This document shows, piece by piece, positions 27,149-36,985 of a stretch of 64,000 nucleotides of DNA. The stretch spans positions 2,170,001 to 2,234,000 of the forward strand of contig NZ_AP022618.1 of assembly GCF_010731615.1 (NCBI RefSeq), written 5' to 3'. The notes beneath the pieces are model-generated. The model saw nothing but the letters and a program-made list of their open reading frames with translations. It searched no databases and was not told the origin of the DNA. Positions within the stretch are counted from its first letter, which is position 1. Each line of letters begins with the position of its first letter. The position numbers and the translations under genes were made by a program. The stretch comes from Mycolicibacterium insubricum (GTDB lineage: Bacteria; Actinomycetota; Actinomycetes; Mycobacteriales; Mycobacteriaceae).

Positions 27149-28558
27149 CTACCGGCCCGGGGGATACGGCAGGTCGGTGGACCAGTCCGGATGCACCAGC
27201 ACCGGACGGCCCAGATACGGGAACGCCCGCTGCGGGCAGGCCGGACGATCGCAGATCTTGCAGCCCGCGCCGATCGGCACCATCGCCTCGGCGTCGGACA
27301 GGTCGATCCCGGCCGCATACACCAGCCGGTCGGCGTGGGCGAGTTCGCAGCCCAGCCCGATGGCGAACCGTTTGCGCGCGCCCAGGTAGTGGCTGGGCTC
27401 GGAGGTCACCGTTCGGGCCAGCCAGAAGTAGCTGCGGTCGTCGGGCATCTGGGCCACCTGGGTGAGGAACTGGCCGGGCTGCGCGAACGCGCGGTGCACC
27501 ACCCACAGTGGGCAGTTGCCACCCACCCGGGAGAAGTGAAATGCGGTGGCGGACTGGCGTTTCGAGATGTTCCCGGCGCTGTCGGTGCGGACGAAGATGA
27601 ACGGGACACCGCGGGCGTCGGGACGCTGCAGGGTGGACAGTCGGTGGCAGATGGTTTCGAAGCCGACGTTGAAGCGTCGGGCCAGCGCATCGATGTCGTA
27701 GCGCAGCGCTTCGGCGGTTTCCAGGAACTGCCGGTACGGCAACAGCAGGGCGCCGGCGAAGTAGTTCGCCAGACCGATCCGCGCGACCCCGCGGGCGTCG
27801 GCGCTGAGCTGGTCATCGGCGGCCAGCAGGGCCGTGATCGCCGGCGAGTACTCCAGCAGTGCGATCTGGGTAGCCAGCTGGAAGGCCCGTTGGCCCGGGT
27901 AGAGCCAGCGCGCCAGCCTCAGCGTCCGGTTCTCCTTGTCGAAGATCCGCTTGGCATTCGGGGCCAGGGTGTCGTCGAGAATGACCCGGATGCCCAACGT
28001 GGACTCGAGCAGCTCGGCGAGTCGAACGTCGAGCTCGCCGACCCGCATGTTGTGTTCGGTGAACAGCGCCTCGGCGGCCATATCCAGCTCGCCGATGTAG
28101 TTCTTGCGGTCGTAGAAGAAGTCGCGGACCTCCTCGAACGGCATCGGCTGCCCCACCTCGGGGGACCCCGTCGCGCCGGGTGCGGCCTGCCCGTGCAGCG
28201 CTTCCAGCTCGACGTTCGTGTCGTGCAGCCGCCGATGCAGGTTCACCAGCGTCTGCCCGACCTCGGGCATCCGGGCCACCAGTTCCTCGATCTGACCCGG
28301 GGTCACCCGCTCGTCGACCAGGATCTCGCGCAGGTCCGCAATTAGCCGCGCGTCGGAGTCGGTGGCGAAGTACTGTGGCGGCAGGTCGAAGCGCTCGGTG
28401 ACCGACAGCAGCACCGACACCGTCATCGGCCGCTGGTCGTTCTCCAACTGATTGACGTAGCTGGTGGACAGGCCGAGCGCACGGGCAAGCGCGACCTGGG
28501 TCAGGCCGCGTTCCTCGCGCAGACGCCGCAATCGGGCGCCGGCGAAACTCTTCGCCAC
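27149..28558 (-). CDS. ScfR-type transcriptional regulator (PrpR/RamB-like)
   Basis: About 469 residues. An N-terminal XRE-type helix-turn-helix ([20 protein letters not shown], then [16 protein letters not shown]) is followed by the long regulatory region of short-chain fatty-acid regulators, with a DUF2083-like C-terminus. The cysteine cluster [15 protein letters not shown] near the C-terminus matches the Fe-S-type site reported for M. tuberculosis PrpR. It is divergent from prpD, so it is very likely the propionate-responsive regulator of the prp operon. GTG 28558 gives the usual [10 protein letters not shown] start; ATG 28600 would put the coding region through the likely operator. Confidence 0.88.
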   Translation of the reverse strand: MAKSFAGARLRRLREERGLTQVALARALGLSTSYVNQLENDQRPMTVSVLLSVTERFDLPPQYFATDSDARLIADLREILVDERVTPGQIEELVARMPEVGQTLVNLHRRLHDTNVELEALHGQAAPGATGSPEVGQPMPFEEVRDFFYDRKNYIGELDMAAEALFTEHNMRVGELDVRLAELLESTLGIRVILDDTLAPNAKRIFDKENRTLRLARWLYPGQRAFQLATQIALLEYSPAITALLAADDQLSADARGVARIGLANYFAGALLLPYRQFLETAEALRYDIDALARRFNVGFETICHRLSTLQRPDARGVPFIFVRTDSAGNISKRQSATAFHFSRVGGNCPLWVVHRAFAQPGQFLTQVAQMPDDRSYFWLARTVTSEPSHYLGARKRFAIGLGCELAHADRLVYAAGIDLSDAEAMVPIGAGCKICDRPACPQRAFPYLGRPVLVHPDWSTDLPYPPGR

Positions 28559-28679
28559 GTTCGCAGACGATACTCCGCGAGGCTTACACAAAGTTTGCAT
28601 ACCGATTGGTACAAGGACGCAAAAATACGCAATTACCGGGTCTTTCCCGGATTTCCGCAGCTGCGTACCGTGCGAACTT
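28559..28679. promoter_or_regulatory. Divergent promoter region between the regulator and prpD
   Basis: A comparatively AT-rich 121-base gap. It contains ACAAAGTTTGCAT (28589-28601), close to the AAAGTTTGCA / TTTGCAAACTTT type site known for RamB/ScfR proteins, and two further GCAA-type elements (ACGCAAAAATACGCAA, 28616-28631). TACCGT at 28666-28671 is a -10 box 8 bases before the prpD ATG, so prpD may be leaderless. Confidence 0.5.
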
Positions 28680-30182
28680 ATGCAGATTCATGACGTCCGT
28701 ACCCACCGCAGCGCCGAAGACTTCCCCCGCCACGAGCACCTTGCCGCCAAGATCGCCAAGGTCGCGGCCGATCCGGTGGCCGTGCCCGCCGATACCCAGG
28801 AAATGGTGCTCAACCGCATCATCGACAACGCGTCGGTGTCGGCCGCCTCGGTGATCCGCCGCCCCGTCACGGTGGCCCGGGTCCAGGCTCAGGCGCATCC
28901 CGCGACCACCGGTTCCGGTGTCTTCGGCATCACCGGCTCGTACTCGCCGGAGTGGGCGGCATGGGCCAACGGCGTCGCGGTCCGCGAACTCGACTTCCAC
29001 GACACCTTCCTGGCCGCCGAGTACTCCCACCCCGGTGACAACATCCCGCCGCTGGTCGCCGTCGCGCAGCGCCTCGGTGCCACCGGCGCCGACCTGATCC
29101 GCGGCCTGGCCACCGCCTACGAGATCCAGATCGACCTGGTCAAGGGCATCTGTCTGCACAAGCACAAGATCGACCACGTCGCGCACCTGGGCGCCTCGGC
29201 CGCTGCCGGCATCGGCACCATGCTGCACCTCGACGAAGACACCATCTACAACGCCATCGGCCAGGCCCTGCACCTGACCACCTCGACCCGGCAGTCCCGC
29301 AAGGGCCTGATCTCCAGCTGGAAGGCCTACGCCCCGGCCTACGCCGGCAAGGTGGCCATCGAGGCCGTCGACCGGGCCATGCGCGGCGAGGGCTCCCCGT
29401 CGCCGATCTGGGAGGGCGAGGACGGCGTCATCGCCTGGCTGCTCGACGGCCCGGAGCACACCTACCAGGTGCCGCTGCCTGCCCCCGGCGAGCCCAAGCG
29501 CGCCATCCTGGACAGCTACACCAAGGAACACTCCGCTGAATACCAGAGCCAGGCCCCGATCGACCTGGCGCGGCGGATGCGGGAGAAGATCTCCAACCTC
29601 GACGACATCGAGTCGATCGTGCTGCACACCAGCAACCACACGCACGTCGTCATCGGCACCGGCTCGGGGGACCCGCAGAAGTTCGACCCGGACGCCTCGC
29701 GGGAGACCCTGGACCACTCGGTGATGTACATCTTCGCCGTCGCTCTGCAGGACGGCACATGGCACCACGAGCGGTCCTACGCACCCGAGCGGGCGCACCG
29801 GCCCGACACCGTCGAGCTGTGGCGCAAGATCTCCACCGTCGAGGACCCGGAGTGGACCCGGCGCTACCACAGCCTGGACCCGGCCGAAAAGGCCTTCGGC
29901 GCCCGCGCCGTCATCACGCTGAAAAACGGTGAGGTCATCACCGACGAACTGGCCGTCGCCGACGCGCACCCGCTGGGCGCCCGGCCGTTCGCCCGCCAGC
30001 AGTACATCAACAAGTTCCTCGAGCTGTCCGAGGGCGTCGTCGAATCCGCTGAGCAGCAGCGCTTCCTGGCCGTCGTCGACGGCCTGGCCGACGCACCGGC
30101 CGGCGGCGCCGACGCGCTGAACATCGTGGTCGACCCGATTGTGCTGGACAAGGCCCCCACCATCGGCGCGGGGATCTTCTGA
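28680..30182 (+). CDS. prpD: 2-Methylcitrate dehydratase
   Basis: Dehydrates 2-methylcitrate to methylaconitate in the methylcitrate cycle. The 500-residue MmgE/PrpD-family protein has the hallmarks [51 protein letters not shown] and [19 protein letters not shown]. The C-terminal domain includes [16 protein letters not shown] 28680 (MQIHDVRTH) corresponds to the start of mycobacterial PrpD. It is the first gene of the propionate operon, and its TGA shares one base with the prpB ATG. Confidence 0.95.
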   Translation: MQIHDVRTHRSAEDFPRHEHLAAKIAKVAADPVAVPADTQEMVLNRIIDNASVSAASVIRRPVTVARVQAQAHPATTGSGVFGITGSYSPEWAAWANGVAVRELDFHDTFLAAEYSHPGDNIPPLVAVAQRLGATGADLIRGLATAYEIQIDLVKGICLHKHKIDHVAHLGASAAAGIGTMLHLDEDTIYNAIGQALHLTTSTRQSRKGLISSWKAYAPAYAGKVAIEAVDRAMRGEGSPSPIWEGEDGVIAWLLDGPEHTYQVPLPAPGEPKRAILDSYTKEHSAEYQSQAPIDLARRMREKISNLDDIESIVLHTSNHTHVVIGTGSGDPQKFDPDASRETLDHSVMYIFAVALQDGTWHHERSYAPERAHRPDTVELWRKISTVEDPEWTRRYHSLDPAEKAFGARAVITLKNGEVITDELAVADAHPLGARPFARQQYINKFLELSEGVVESAEQQRFLAVVDGLADAPAGGADALNIVVDPIVLDKAPTIGAGIF

Positions 30183-31099
30183 TGACCGGGCTGTTGGGCG
30201 CCCCGTCGGCACCGGCGGACAAGCGACGCCGGTTCCGCCAGGGGCTGGAATCCGGCAAGCTGCAACGCTTTCCGGGCGCGTTCTCCCCGCTGGTCGCCAA
30301 GCTGATCGCCGAACTCGGCTTCGAGGGCGTGTACGTCTCGGGCGCGGTGCTCTCGGCTGACCTCGGCCTGCCCGACATCGGTCTGACCACCCTGACCGAG
30401 GTCACCGGCCGCGGCGCCCAGATCGCCTCGGTCACCGACCTGCCGACGTTCATCGATGCCGACACCGGCTTCGGTGAGCCGATGAGCGCGGCCCGCACCG
30501 TCACCGTCATGGAGGACGCCGGCCTGGCCGGCCTGCACCTGGAGGACCAGGTCAACCCCAAGCGGTGCGGTCACCTCGACGGCAAGGCCGTGGTGCCGAC
30601 CTCGGAGATGATCAAGCGGATCCGGGCCGCGGTCACCGCGCGCCGGGACCCCAACTTCATCATCTGCGCGCGCACCGACGCCGCCGGCATCGAGGGCATT
30701 CCGGCGGCGATCGAGCGGGCCAAGGCCTACGCCGACGCGGGTGCGGACCTCATCTTCACCGAGGCGCTGCACACCCCGGCCGACTTTGAGCAGTTCCGGG
30801 CCGCGGTGGTGACCCCGCTGCTGGCGAACATGACCGAATTCGGCAAGTCCGAACTCCTCACCGCGGCACAGCTTTCCGACATCGGCTACAACATCGTCAT
30901 CTACCCGGTGACCACGCTTCGGATCGCGATGGGCGCCGTCGAGCGCGGACTGCGCGAAATCGACTCGACCGGAACGCAAGCCGGCTTGCTGGACCAGATG
31001 CAGCACCGCAGTCGGCTCTACGAGCTGCTTCGTTACACCGAGTACAACCAGTTCGATTCCGACATCTACAACTTCGCATTGCAGGGAGTACAACGATGA
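30182..31099 (+). CDS. prpB: Methylisocitrate lyase
   Basis: Cleaves 2-methylisocitrate to pyruvate and succinate. The 305-residue isocitrate-lyase superfamily protein shows ADTGFGEPMSAARTV, LEDQVNPKRCGHLDGKAVV (containing the catalytic Cys in KRCGH) and IICARTDAAGIEG. This is the short dedicated PrpB, not a bifunctional isocitrate lyase. M. tuberculosis lacks it and relies on Icl. The gene overlaps prpD by one base and prpC by four. Confidence 0.95.
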   Translation: MTGLLGAPSAPADKRRRFRQGLESGKLQRFPGAFSPLVAKLIAELGFEGVYVSGAVLSADLGLPDIGLTTLTEVTGRGAQIASVTDLPTFIDADTGFGEPMSAARTVTVMEDAGLAGLHLEDQVNPKRCGHLDGKAVVPTSEMIKRIRAAVTARRDPNFIICARTDAAGIEGIPAAIERAKAYADAGADLIFTEALHTPADFEQFRAAVVTPLLANMTEFGKSELLTAAQLSDIGYNIVIYPVTTLRIAMGAVERGLREIDSTGTQAGLLDQMQHRSRLYELLRYTEYNQFDSDIYNFALQGVQR

Positions 31100-32220
31100 C
31101 CGTCACCGACGAACCCCGCAAGATCTTCAAGGGCCTGGCCGGAGTCGTGGTGGACACCACCGCCATCTCCAAGGTGGTGCCGGAGACCAACACCCTGACC
31201 TATCGCGGCTACGCGGTCCAGGACCTCGCCGCCAACTGCAGCTTCGAGCAGGTCGCCTGGCTGCTGTGGCACGGCGAGCTGCCGACCGACGAGCAGCTGG
31301 CGTCGTTCACCGAGCGGGAACGCGCCGCCCGGGCGCTGACCCCCGGGCTCAGCGCGCTGCTGAGCGGTCTGTCGGAGACCTGTCACCCGATGGACGTCGT
31401 GCGCACCGCCATCAGCTATCTCGGCGCGCAGGATCCCGCCGAGGACGACCCCAGTGAGCAGGCCAACCTGGCGAAGTCGGAGCGGATGTTCGCGGTGCTG
31501 CCGACCATCGTGGCCGCCGACATGCGCCGCCGGCGCGGGCTGGCCCCGATCGAGCCGCGCAGCGACCTCGGCTACTCGGAGAACTTCCTTAACATGTGCT
31601 TCGGCGAGGTGCCCGAGCCGGAGATCGTCGCGGCGTTCGGCGCCTCGATGGTGCTCTACGCCGAGCACAGCTTCAACGCCTCGACGTTTGCCGCGCGGGT
31701 GGTCACCTCCACCACCTCCGACATCTACAGTGCGGTCACCGCGGGGATCGGTGCGCTCAAGGGCGCGCTGCACGGCGGCGCCAACGAGGCCGTCATGCAT
31801 GACATGATCGAAATCGGTACCCCCGACAAGGCGGCGGAATGGCTGCACGGCAAGCTGTCTCGCAAGGACAAGGTGATGGGTTTCGGTCACCGCGTCTACA
31901 AGAACGGTGACTCCCGGGTGCCGACCATGAAGGAGTCGCTGCTGGCGGTCGCCGCCGTCCGCGACGGGCAGAACTGGGTGGACATCTACAACGTGCTGGA
32001 GAGCGCGATGTACGCTGCCACCAAGATCAAGCCGAACCTTGATTTCCCGACCGGGCCCGCCTACTACCTGATGGGATTCGACATCGGTAGCTTCACCCCG
32101 ATTTTTGTGATGAGCCGCATCACCGGCTGGACTGCCCACATCATGGAGCAGGCCGCCTCCAATGCCCTCATCCGCCCGCTCAGCGACTACGTCGGGCCGC
32201 CGCAACGCCCCCTGGGATAG
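31096..32220 (+). CDS. prpC: 2-Methylcitrate synthase
   Basis: Condenses propionyl-CoA with oxaloacetate; a citrate synthase-fold enzyme of 374 residues, the size of type II/methylcitrate synthases. Motifs include the His-containing GALHGGANEAVM and VMGFGHRVYKNGDSR, both part of the active site, and PTGPAYYLMGFD near the C-terminus. It overlaps prpB by four bases (ATGA) and is followed after only 6 bases by pyc. It would also act on acetyl-CoA to some degree, as is known for this family. Confidence 0.93.
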   Translation: MTVTDEPRKIFKGLAGVVVDTTAISKVVPETNTLTYRGYAVQDLAANCSFEQVAWLLWHGELPTDEQLASFTERERAARALTPGLSALLSGLSETCHPMDVVRTAISYLGAQDPAEDDPSEQANLAKSERMFAVLPTIVAADMRRRRGLAPIEPRSDLGYSENFLNMCFGEVPEPEIVAAFGASMVLYAEHSFNASTFAARVVTSTTSDIYSAVTAGIGALKGALHGGANEAVMHDMIEIGTPDKAAEWLHGKLSRKDKVMGFGHRVYKNGDSRVPTMKESLLAVAAVRDGQNWVDIYNVLESAMYAATKIKPNLDFPTGPAYYLMGFDIGSFTPIFVMSRITGWTAHIMEQAASNALIRPLSDYVGPPQRPLG

Positions 32221-32226
32221 GTACTC

Positions 32227-35200
32227 ATGATTAGCAAGGTCCTCGTTGCCAACCGTGGTGAAATCGCGATCCGGGCCTTCCGTGCGGCCTACGAGCTGGG
32301 GTTGTCGACGGTCGCGGTGTTTCCCTACGAGGACCGCAACTCGGTGCACCGGCTCAAGTCCGACGAGTCGTATCAGATCGGCGAGCAGGGCCACCCGGTT
32401 CGGGCCTACCTGAGCGTCGACGAGATCGTCTCCACCGCGCTGGCCTCCGGCGCCGACGCCATCTACCCCGGCTACGGATTCCTGTCCGAGAACCCACAAC
32501 TGGCCGCCGAGTGCGCCCGCAACGGCATCACCTTCGTGGGACCGTCGGCGGATGTGCTGGAGTTGACCGGGAACAAGGCCACCGCGATCGCGGCGGCCCG
32601 GGCCGCCGGCTTGCCGGTGCTGCGGTCCTCGGAGCCGTCCTCGGACATCGCCGAGCTGCAGGCTGCGGCGCCCGAGGTGGGCTTCCCGCTGTTCGTCAAG
32701 GCCGTTGCCGGCGGCGGTGGCCGCGGTATGCGTCGGGTCACCGAGCCCGGCGAGCTGGCCGAGGCGATCGAGGCGGCCAGCCGGGAAGCGGAGTCTGCGT
32801 TCGGCGACCCGATGGTGTTCCTCGAGCAGGCGGTCATCAACCCCCGCCATATCGAGGTGCAGATCCTCGCCGACACCTATGGCAACGTGATGCACCTGTT
32901 CGAGCGGGACTGCTCGGTACAGCGCCGGCACCAGAAGGTGATTGAGCTGGCGCCCGCGCCGAATCTGGATCCCGCACTGCGGGAACGCATGTGCGCCGAT
33001 GCGGTGGCATTCGCCCGGCACATCGGCTACTCCTGCGCGGGCACTGTGGAGTTCCTGCTGGACGAACGCGGTGAGTACGTGTTCATCGAGATGAATCCGC
33101 GCATCCAGGTCGAGCACACGGTGACCGAGGAGATCACCGACGTGGACCTGGTGTCCTCTCAGCTGCGGATCGCGGCGGGGGAGTCGCTGGCCGATCTCGG
33201 GTTGAGCCAGGACGAGATCGCCATCCGCGGGACGGCGCTGCAGTGCCGGATCACTACCGAGGACCCGGGCAACGGATTTCGCCCGGATACCGGGCGCATC
33301 ACCGGTTACCGCAGTCCCGGCGGTGCCGGTATCCGCCTCGACGGGGGCGCCACCCTGGGTGCCGAGGTCGGCGCCCACTTCGACTCCATGCTGGTCAAAC
33401 TCACCTGCCGTGGCCGCGATTTCGCGACCGCGGTGCGCCGGGCCCGTCGTGCCCTGGCGGAGTTCCGCATTCGCGGGGTGTCGACGAACATCGGTTTCCT
33501 GCAGGCGGTTCTCGACGATCCGGACTTCCTGGCCGGCCGGGTGACCACGTCGTTCATCGACGAGCGTCCCGCCCTGCTGACCGCCCGTACCAGCGCCGAT
33601 CGCGGCACCAAGATCCTCAGCTTCCTGGCCGACGTCACGGTGAATCGGCCGCACGGCGAGCGCCCGTCGGCGCTCTACCCGCGCGACAAGCTGCCCGGCG
33701 TCGATCTCGACCTCAACCCGCAGCCCGGCTCCAAGCAACTGCTCGACGAGCTCGGTCCCGCCGGATTCGCAAAGTGGCTTCGGGATTCACCGGGGGTGAA
33801 GGTCACCGACACCACGTTCCGCGATGCGCACCAGTCACTGCTGGCGACCCGGTTGCGCACCAGCGGGCTGGCCCGGGTGGCGCCGTATGTGGCCCGGCTG
33901 ATGCCGGAGCTGCTGTCGGTGGAGTGCTGGGGTGGGGCGACCTACGATGTGGCCCTGCGCTTTTTGAAGCAGGACCCGTGGGAGCGGCTGGCCGCGCTGC
34001 GCGAGGGGATGCCCAACCTCTGCCTGCAGATGCTGCTGCGCGGCCGCAACACCGTGGGCTACACGCCCTACCCGGTGGCGGTCACCGACGCGTTCGTCGA
34101 CGAGGCGGCGCGCACCGGCGTCGATATCTTCCGGATCTTCGACGCGCTGAACAACGTGGAGTCCATGCGCCCGGCGATCGACGCCGTGCTGGCCACCGGC
34201 ACCACGGTCGCCGAGGTGGCGATGTCCTACACCGGCGACCTGTCGGACCCGGACGAGAAGCTCTACACACTGGACTACTACTTGCGGCTGGCCGAGCAGA
34301 TCGTCGACGCCGGGGCGCACGTGCTGGCGATCAAGGACATGGCCGGACTGCTGCGGGCGCCGGCGGCGCACACATTGGTCTCGGCGCTGCGCTCCCGGTT
34401 CGACCTGCCGGTGCACGTGCACACCCACGACACCCCCGGTGGGCAGTTGGCCACCTACGTGGCGGCGTGGCAGGCCGGCGCGTCGGCGGTCGACGGTGCG
34501 GCGGCACCGCTGTCGGGGACCACCAGTCAGCCGTCGCTGTCCTCGATCGTCGCCGCGGCGGCCCACACCGAGTACGACACCGGCCTGTCACTGGACGCGG
34601 TGTGCAGCCTGGAACCGTACTGGGAGGGCGTCCGGCGGGTCTACGCCCCGTTCGAGGCGGGCCTGCCGTCGCCCACCGGGCGGGTCTACACCCACGAGAT
34701 CCCCGGTGGCCAGCTGTCGAACCTGCGGACCCAGGCCATTGCACTGGGCCTGGGTGACCGGTTCGAGGACATCGAGAACGCCTACGCCGGCGCCGACCGG
34801 ATCCTCGGCCACCTGGTGAAGGTCACCCCGTCGAGCAAGGTCGTGGGCGATCTGGCGCTGGCCCTGGTGGGCACCGGTGCGACGGCCGAGGAGTTCGCCG
34901 CCGACCCGGGACGCTACGACATCCCCGAATCCGTCATCGGGTTCTTCCGCGGCGAGCTGGGCGACCCGCCCGGCGGGTGGCCCGAGCCGCTGCGCACCAA
35001 GGTGCTCGCCGGCCGTGGCCCCGCCCGGGCGGAAACCCCGCTGTCCGACGGGGACCGGGCCGTTCTGGAACGGCCGGGAGTGGAGCGTCAGGCTCGGCTC
35101 AACGCCCTGCTGTTCCCCGGCCCGACCGCCGAGTTCGAGGCACACCGCGCCGAATTCGGGGACACCAGCCAGCTCTCGGCGAACCAGTTCTTCTACGGGC

Positions 35201-35610
35201 TGCGCCAGGGTGAGGAGCACCGGGTCAAGATCGACAAGGGCGTCGAGCTGCTGATCGGGATTCAGGCCATCTCCGAGCCGGACGAGAAGGGCATGCGTAC
35301 GGTGATGTGCCTGCTCAACGGGCAGATGCGGCCCATCCGGGTGCGGGACCGCTCGATCGCCGCCGATGTGCCGGCCGCCGAGAAGGCAGACAAGGCCAAC
35401 CCGAACCAGGTTGCGGCGCCGTTCTCCGGCGCGGTGACGCTGACGGTCACCCAAGGGGACACGGTCGAGGCGGGCCAGACCATCGCCACCATCGAGGCGA
35501 TGAAGATGGAGGCCAACATCACCGCACCGAAGTCCGGGACGATCACCCGGACGGCCATCTCCGCCACCACCCACGTCGACGGCGGGGACCTGCTGGTCGT
35601 CATCGGGTAG
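32227..35610 (+). CDS. pyc: Pyruvate carboxylase
   Basis: Biotin enzyme converting pyruvate, bicarbonate and ATP to oxaloacetate. At 1127 residues it equals the mycobacterial protein in length. Order of domains: biotin carboxylase (1-~450; KVLVANRGEIAIRAFRAA, GGGGRGMRRV, EMNPRIQVEHTVTEE), carboxyltransferase (~515-~800; VTDTTFRDAHQSLLATR, DALNNVESM), tetramerisation part, and C-terminal biotinyl domain with target Lys near 1093 in EAMKMEAN. ATG 32227 lies 6 bases after prpC, and this tight spacing places it in the prp operon. Confidence 0.96.
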   Translation: MISKVLVANRGEIAIRAFRAAYELGLSTVAVFPYEDRNSVHRLKSDESYQIGEQGHPVRAYLSVDEIVSTALASGADAIYPGYGFLSENPQLAAECARNGITFVGPSADVLELTGNKATAIAAARAAGLPVLRSSEPSSDIAELQAAAPEVGFPLFVKAVAGGGGRGMRRVTEPGELAEAIEAASREAESAFGDPMVFLEQAVINPRHIEVQILADTYGNVMHLFERDCSVQRRHQKVIELAPAPNLDPALRERMCADAVAFARHIGYSCAGTVEFLLDERGEYVFIEMNPRIQVEHTVTEEITDVDLVSSQLRIAAGESLADLGLSQDEIAIRGTALQCRITTEDPGNGFRPDTGRITGYRSPGGAGIRLDGGATLGAEVGAHFDSMLVKLTCRGRDFATAVRRARRALAEFRIRGVSTNIGFLQAVLDDPDFLAGRVTTSFIDERPALLTARTSADRGTKILSFLADVTVNRPHGERPSALYPRDKLPGVDLDLNPQPGSKQLLDELGPAGFAKWLRDSPGVKVTDTTFRDAHQSLLATRLRTSGLARVAPYVARLMPELLSVECWGGATYDVALRFLKQDPWERLAALREGMPNLCLQMLLRGRNTVGYTPYPVAVTDAFVDEAARTGVDIFRIFDALNNVESMRPAIDAVLATGTTVAEVAMSYTGDLSDPDEKLYTLDYYLRLAEQIVDAGAHVLAIKDMAGLLRAPAAHTLVSALRSRFDLPVHVHTHDTPGGQLATYVAAWQAGASAVDGAAAPLSGTTSQPSLSSIVAAAAHTEYDTGLSLDAVCSLEPYWEGVRRVYAPFEAGLPSPTGRVYTHEIPGGQLSNLRTQAIALGLGDRFEDIENAYAGADRILGHLVKVTPSSKVVGDLALALVGTGATAEEFAADPGRYDIPESVIGFFRGELGDPPGGWPEPLRTKVLAGRGPARAETPLSDGDRAVLERPGVERQARLNALLFPGPTAEFEAHRAEFGDTSQLSANQFFYGLRQGEEHRVKIDKGVELLIGIQAISEPDEKGMRTVMCLLNGQMRPIRVRDRSIAADVPAAEKADKANPNQVAAPFSGAVTLTVTQGDTVEAGQTIATIEAMKMEANITAPKSGTITRTAISATTHVDGGDLLVVIG

Positions 35611-35640
35611 CGGTGCTGATCCCGTCCGGGACGGCGCCGC

Positions 35641-35646
35641 TACGCT
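35641..35646 (+). promoter_or_regulatory. Candidate -10 box of the PucR-like gene
   Basis: TACGCT fits TANNNT. It lies 30 bases before the ATG, which has GGAG 5 bases upstream. The next gene could therefore be transcribed apart from pyc. Confidence 0.35.
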
Positions 35647-35676
35647 GAAGGGCCGAACACCCCACTTGGAGTGACC

Positions 35677-36639
35677 ATGCCCGAACCGATGGACGCCCGC
35701 GACGGCGGAGCGCTGGCCATTGTTCGGTACTTCGACGGTTTGAGTCGCAAGGGTGCCACGCTGGATGAACTGGTCCGGGCGGCCGCCCGACTTGCCGGGG
35801 TGCCGGCCGGCGTCCGCTATGACGGGCTCACCGTGCGGTTTGCACCGAATGGGCGCCGGCTGCCCGAGACCGTCGGCGTGGGCGTGGCGAATCCGGAGAT
35901 CGCCGCGCACGCCGGTCCGGTCTGGCTGGAACGGCGCGGAATGACGCAACCCAATGATGAGCTGATCGCCGAACGTCTTGCGGTCGCGGCCGAGGTCATC
36001 GGCGCCTACCGCGCGCCGGCGGGGCTGCTGACCGCGATCGACGCGGCTCACTCCTACGATATGCGGGCCACCGGGTTGGCCGATCTCAATATCGAAACCG
36101 ATGCCCGCGTCCGGCTCATCGCCACGCCCCCGTCGGTGGCGTTGGCCGACACGCTCTCTGCGGTGGTACCCACCCGCTACGGGCTGCTGCGCGCGACCCT
36201 GGTGACGTCGGACTCCGATGTGCCCACCGGCCGGGCCGGGCTGGGACTGTGGGTGCGTGCCGATCACGCTCCCCAGTCGTGGCTGGCCGCGGTGATCGCC
36301 TATCGCCTCGCCGAACCGGATAACCCGATCATCGATGCCGTGGACCTCGGCGCCCTGCTCGTGCTCGCCCAAGCCTACGATCCGGACAACCCGCACCCCG
36401 ATGTGACGGCGTTGAGCCGTCTCGATGTTCGCACGGCGATGATCCTGCGCGCGCTGGTGGAGGCGGACAGCATCCGGTCCGCGGCGTCGGCGCTGCAAAT
36501 GCACCATTCGACGGTGCAGGTGCGCCACGAAGCGCTCACCCGGGAACTCGGCTACGACCCCAGGACACCGGTGGGCCGGATGCGCTACAGCTCGGCGGAG
36601 ATGCTGCGCCGGCTCACCATCGACTGGCCGACGGCCTGA
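35677..36639 (+). CDS. PucR-like transcriptional regulator with C-terminal HTH
   Basis: A 320-residue protein. The C-terminus carries the HTH_30-type region of PucR-like proteins: AMILRALVEADSIRSAASAL, then MHHSTVQVRHEALTRELGYD. The N-terminal ~250 residues form a variable region with no recognised ligand motif. ATG 35677 has GGAG 5 bases upstream. It precedes the NTF2-like/flavoprotein/SDR genes in the same direction and may control them. It ends at 36639, before a 346-base gap holding a repeated element. Confidence 0.78.
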   Translation: MPEPMDARDGGALAIVRYFDGLSRKGATLDELVRAAARLAGVPAGVRYDGLTVRFAPNGRRLPETVGVGVANPEIAAHAGPVWLERRGMTQPNDELIAERLAVAAEVIGAYRAPAGLLTAIDAAHSYDMRATGLADLNIETDARVRLIATPPSVALADTLSAVVPTRYGLLRATLVTSDSDVPTGRAGLGLWVRADHAPQSWLAAVIAYRLAEPDNPIIDAVDLGALLVLAQAYDPDNPHPDVTALSRLDVRTAMILRALVEADSIRSAASALQMHHSTVQVRHEALTRELGYDPRTPVGRMRYSSAEMLRRLTIDWPTA

Positions 36640-36985
36640 CCGGATGGCGGTGCTCATCGTGGGCGACCAGTAGGTTCACCGCTGCTTAGGGTGCGCTAAT
36701 CCGGCGGTTCAGCGAGGCTCGACGGAGTGGACGCGAGCGGAGCGAGTGGCCACGGAATCGAGGGGAAGCTGGGACCGCCGTAACGAACCCGGCGTTTGGC
36801 GGATCGGCGGCCCTGGATTGCTGGCATTCGGCGGCTGTTGCCGCCGGCCGGCGGCGGCTTCAATCGGAGTATGGCCGATATCACAACGGCCAACCGAATC
36901 GGACCGGCTCATCGGATCGCGTCGGCTTTGGTATCAGGTCGCTGCGCTCAATCGGGCGCGGTGCTGACATGAGGAGATAGGTGAA
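36640..36985. other. Intergenic region with a repeated element
   Basis: No gene is seen in this 346-base stretch. It contains a TTAGGGT -10-like motif (36686-36692), a GC-rich central part, and copy A of a ~95-base element shared with 39207-39299. Just before the next gene is AGGAGATAGGTGAA, a good ribosome binding site. Confidence 0.6.
36791..36887 (+). repeat. Intergenic element, copy A
   Basis: Aligns with 39207-39299. Shared features in order: TTTGGCGGAT near the 5' end, an exact 20-base block at 36827-36846 that includes the perfect hairpin CGGCGGC-TGTT-GCCGCCG (36829-36846), a TCAATCGGAGT-like stretch and a final TATCAC/GATCAC. The reverse strand also reads as similar peptide in both copies (RRQQPPN), so it may derive from coding DNA. 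Its placement suggests a terminator plus promoter for flanking genes. Confidence 0.65.

Noticed and set aside
31066..33738. An 890-codon open frame on the minus strand opposite prpC and pyc
   Set aside because: It lies fully antisense to well-identified genes, its composition is that of a GC-rich shadow frame, and it has no recognisable domain.
34588..36657. A 689-codon minus-strand frame opposite pyc and the PucR-like gene
   Set aside because: Shadow of two real genes; no family features, Arg/Gly/His-rich composition.
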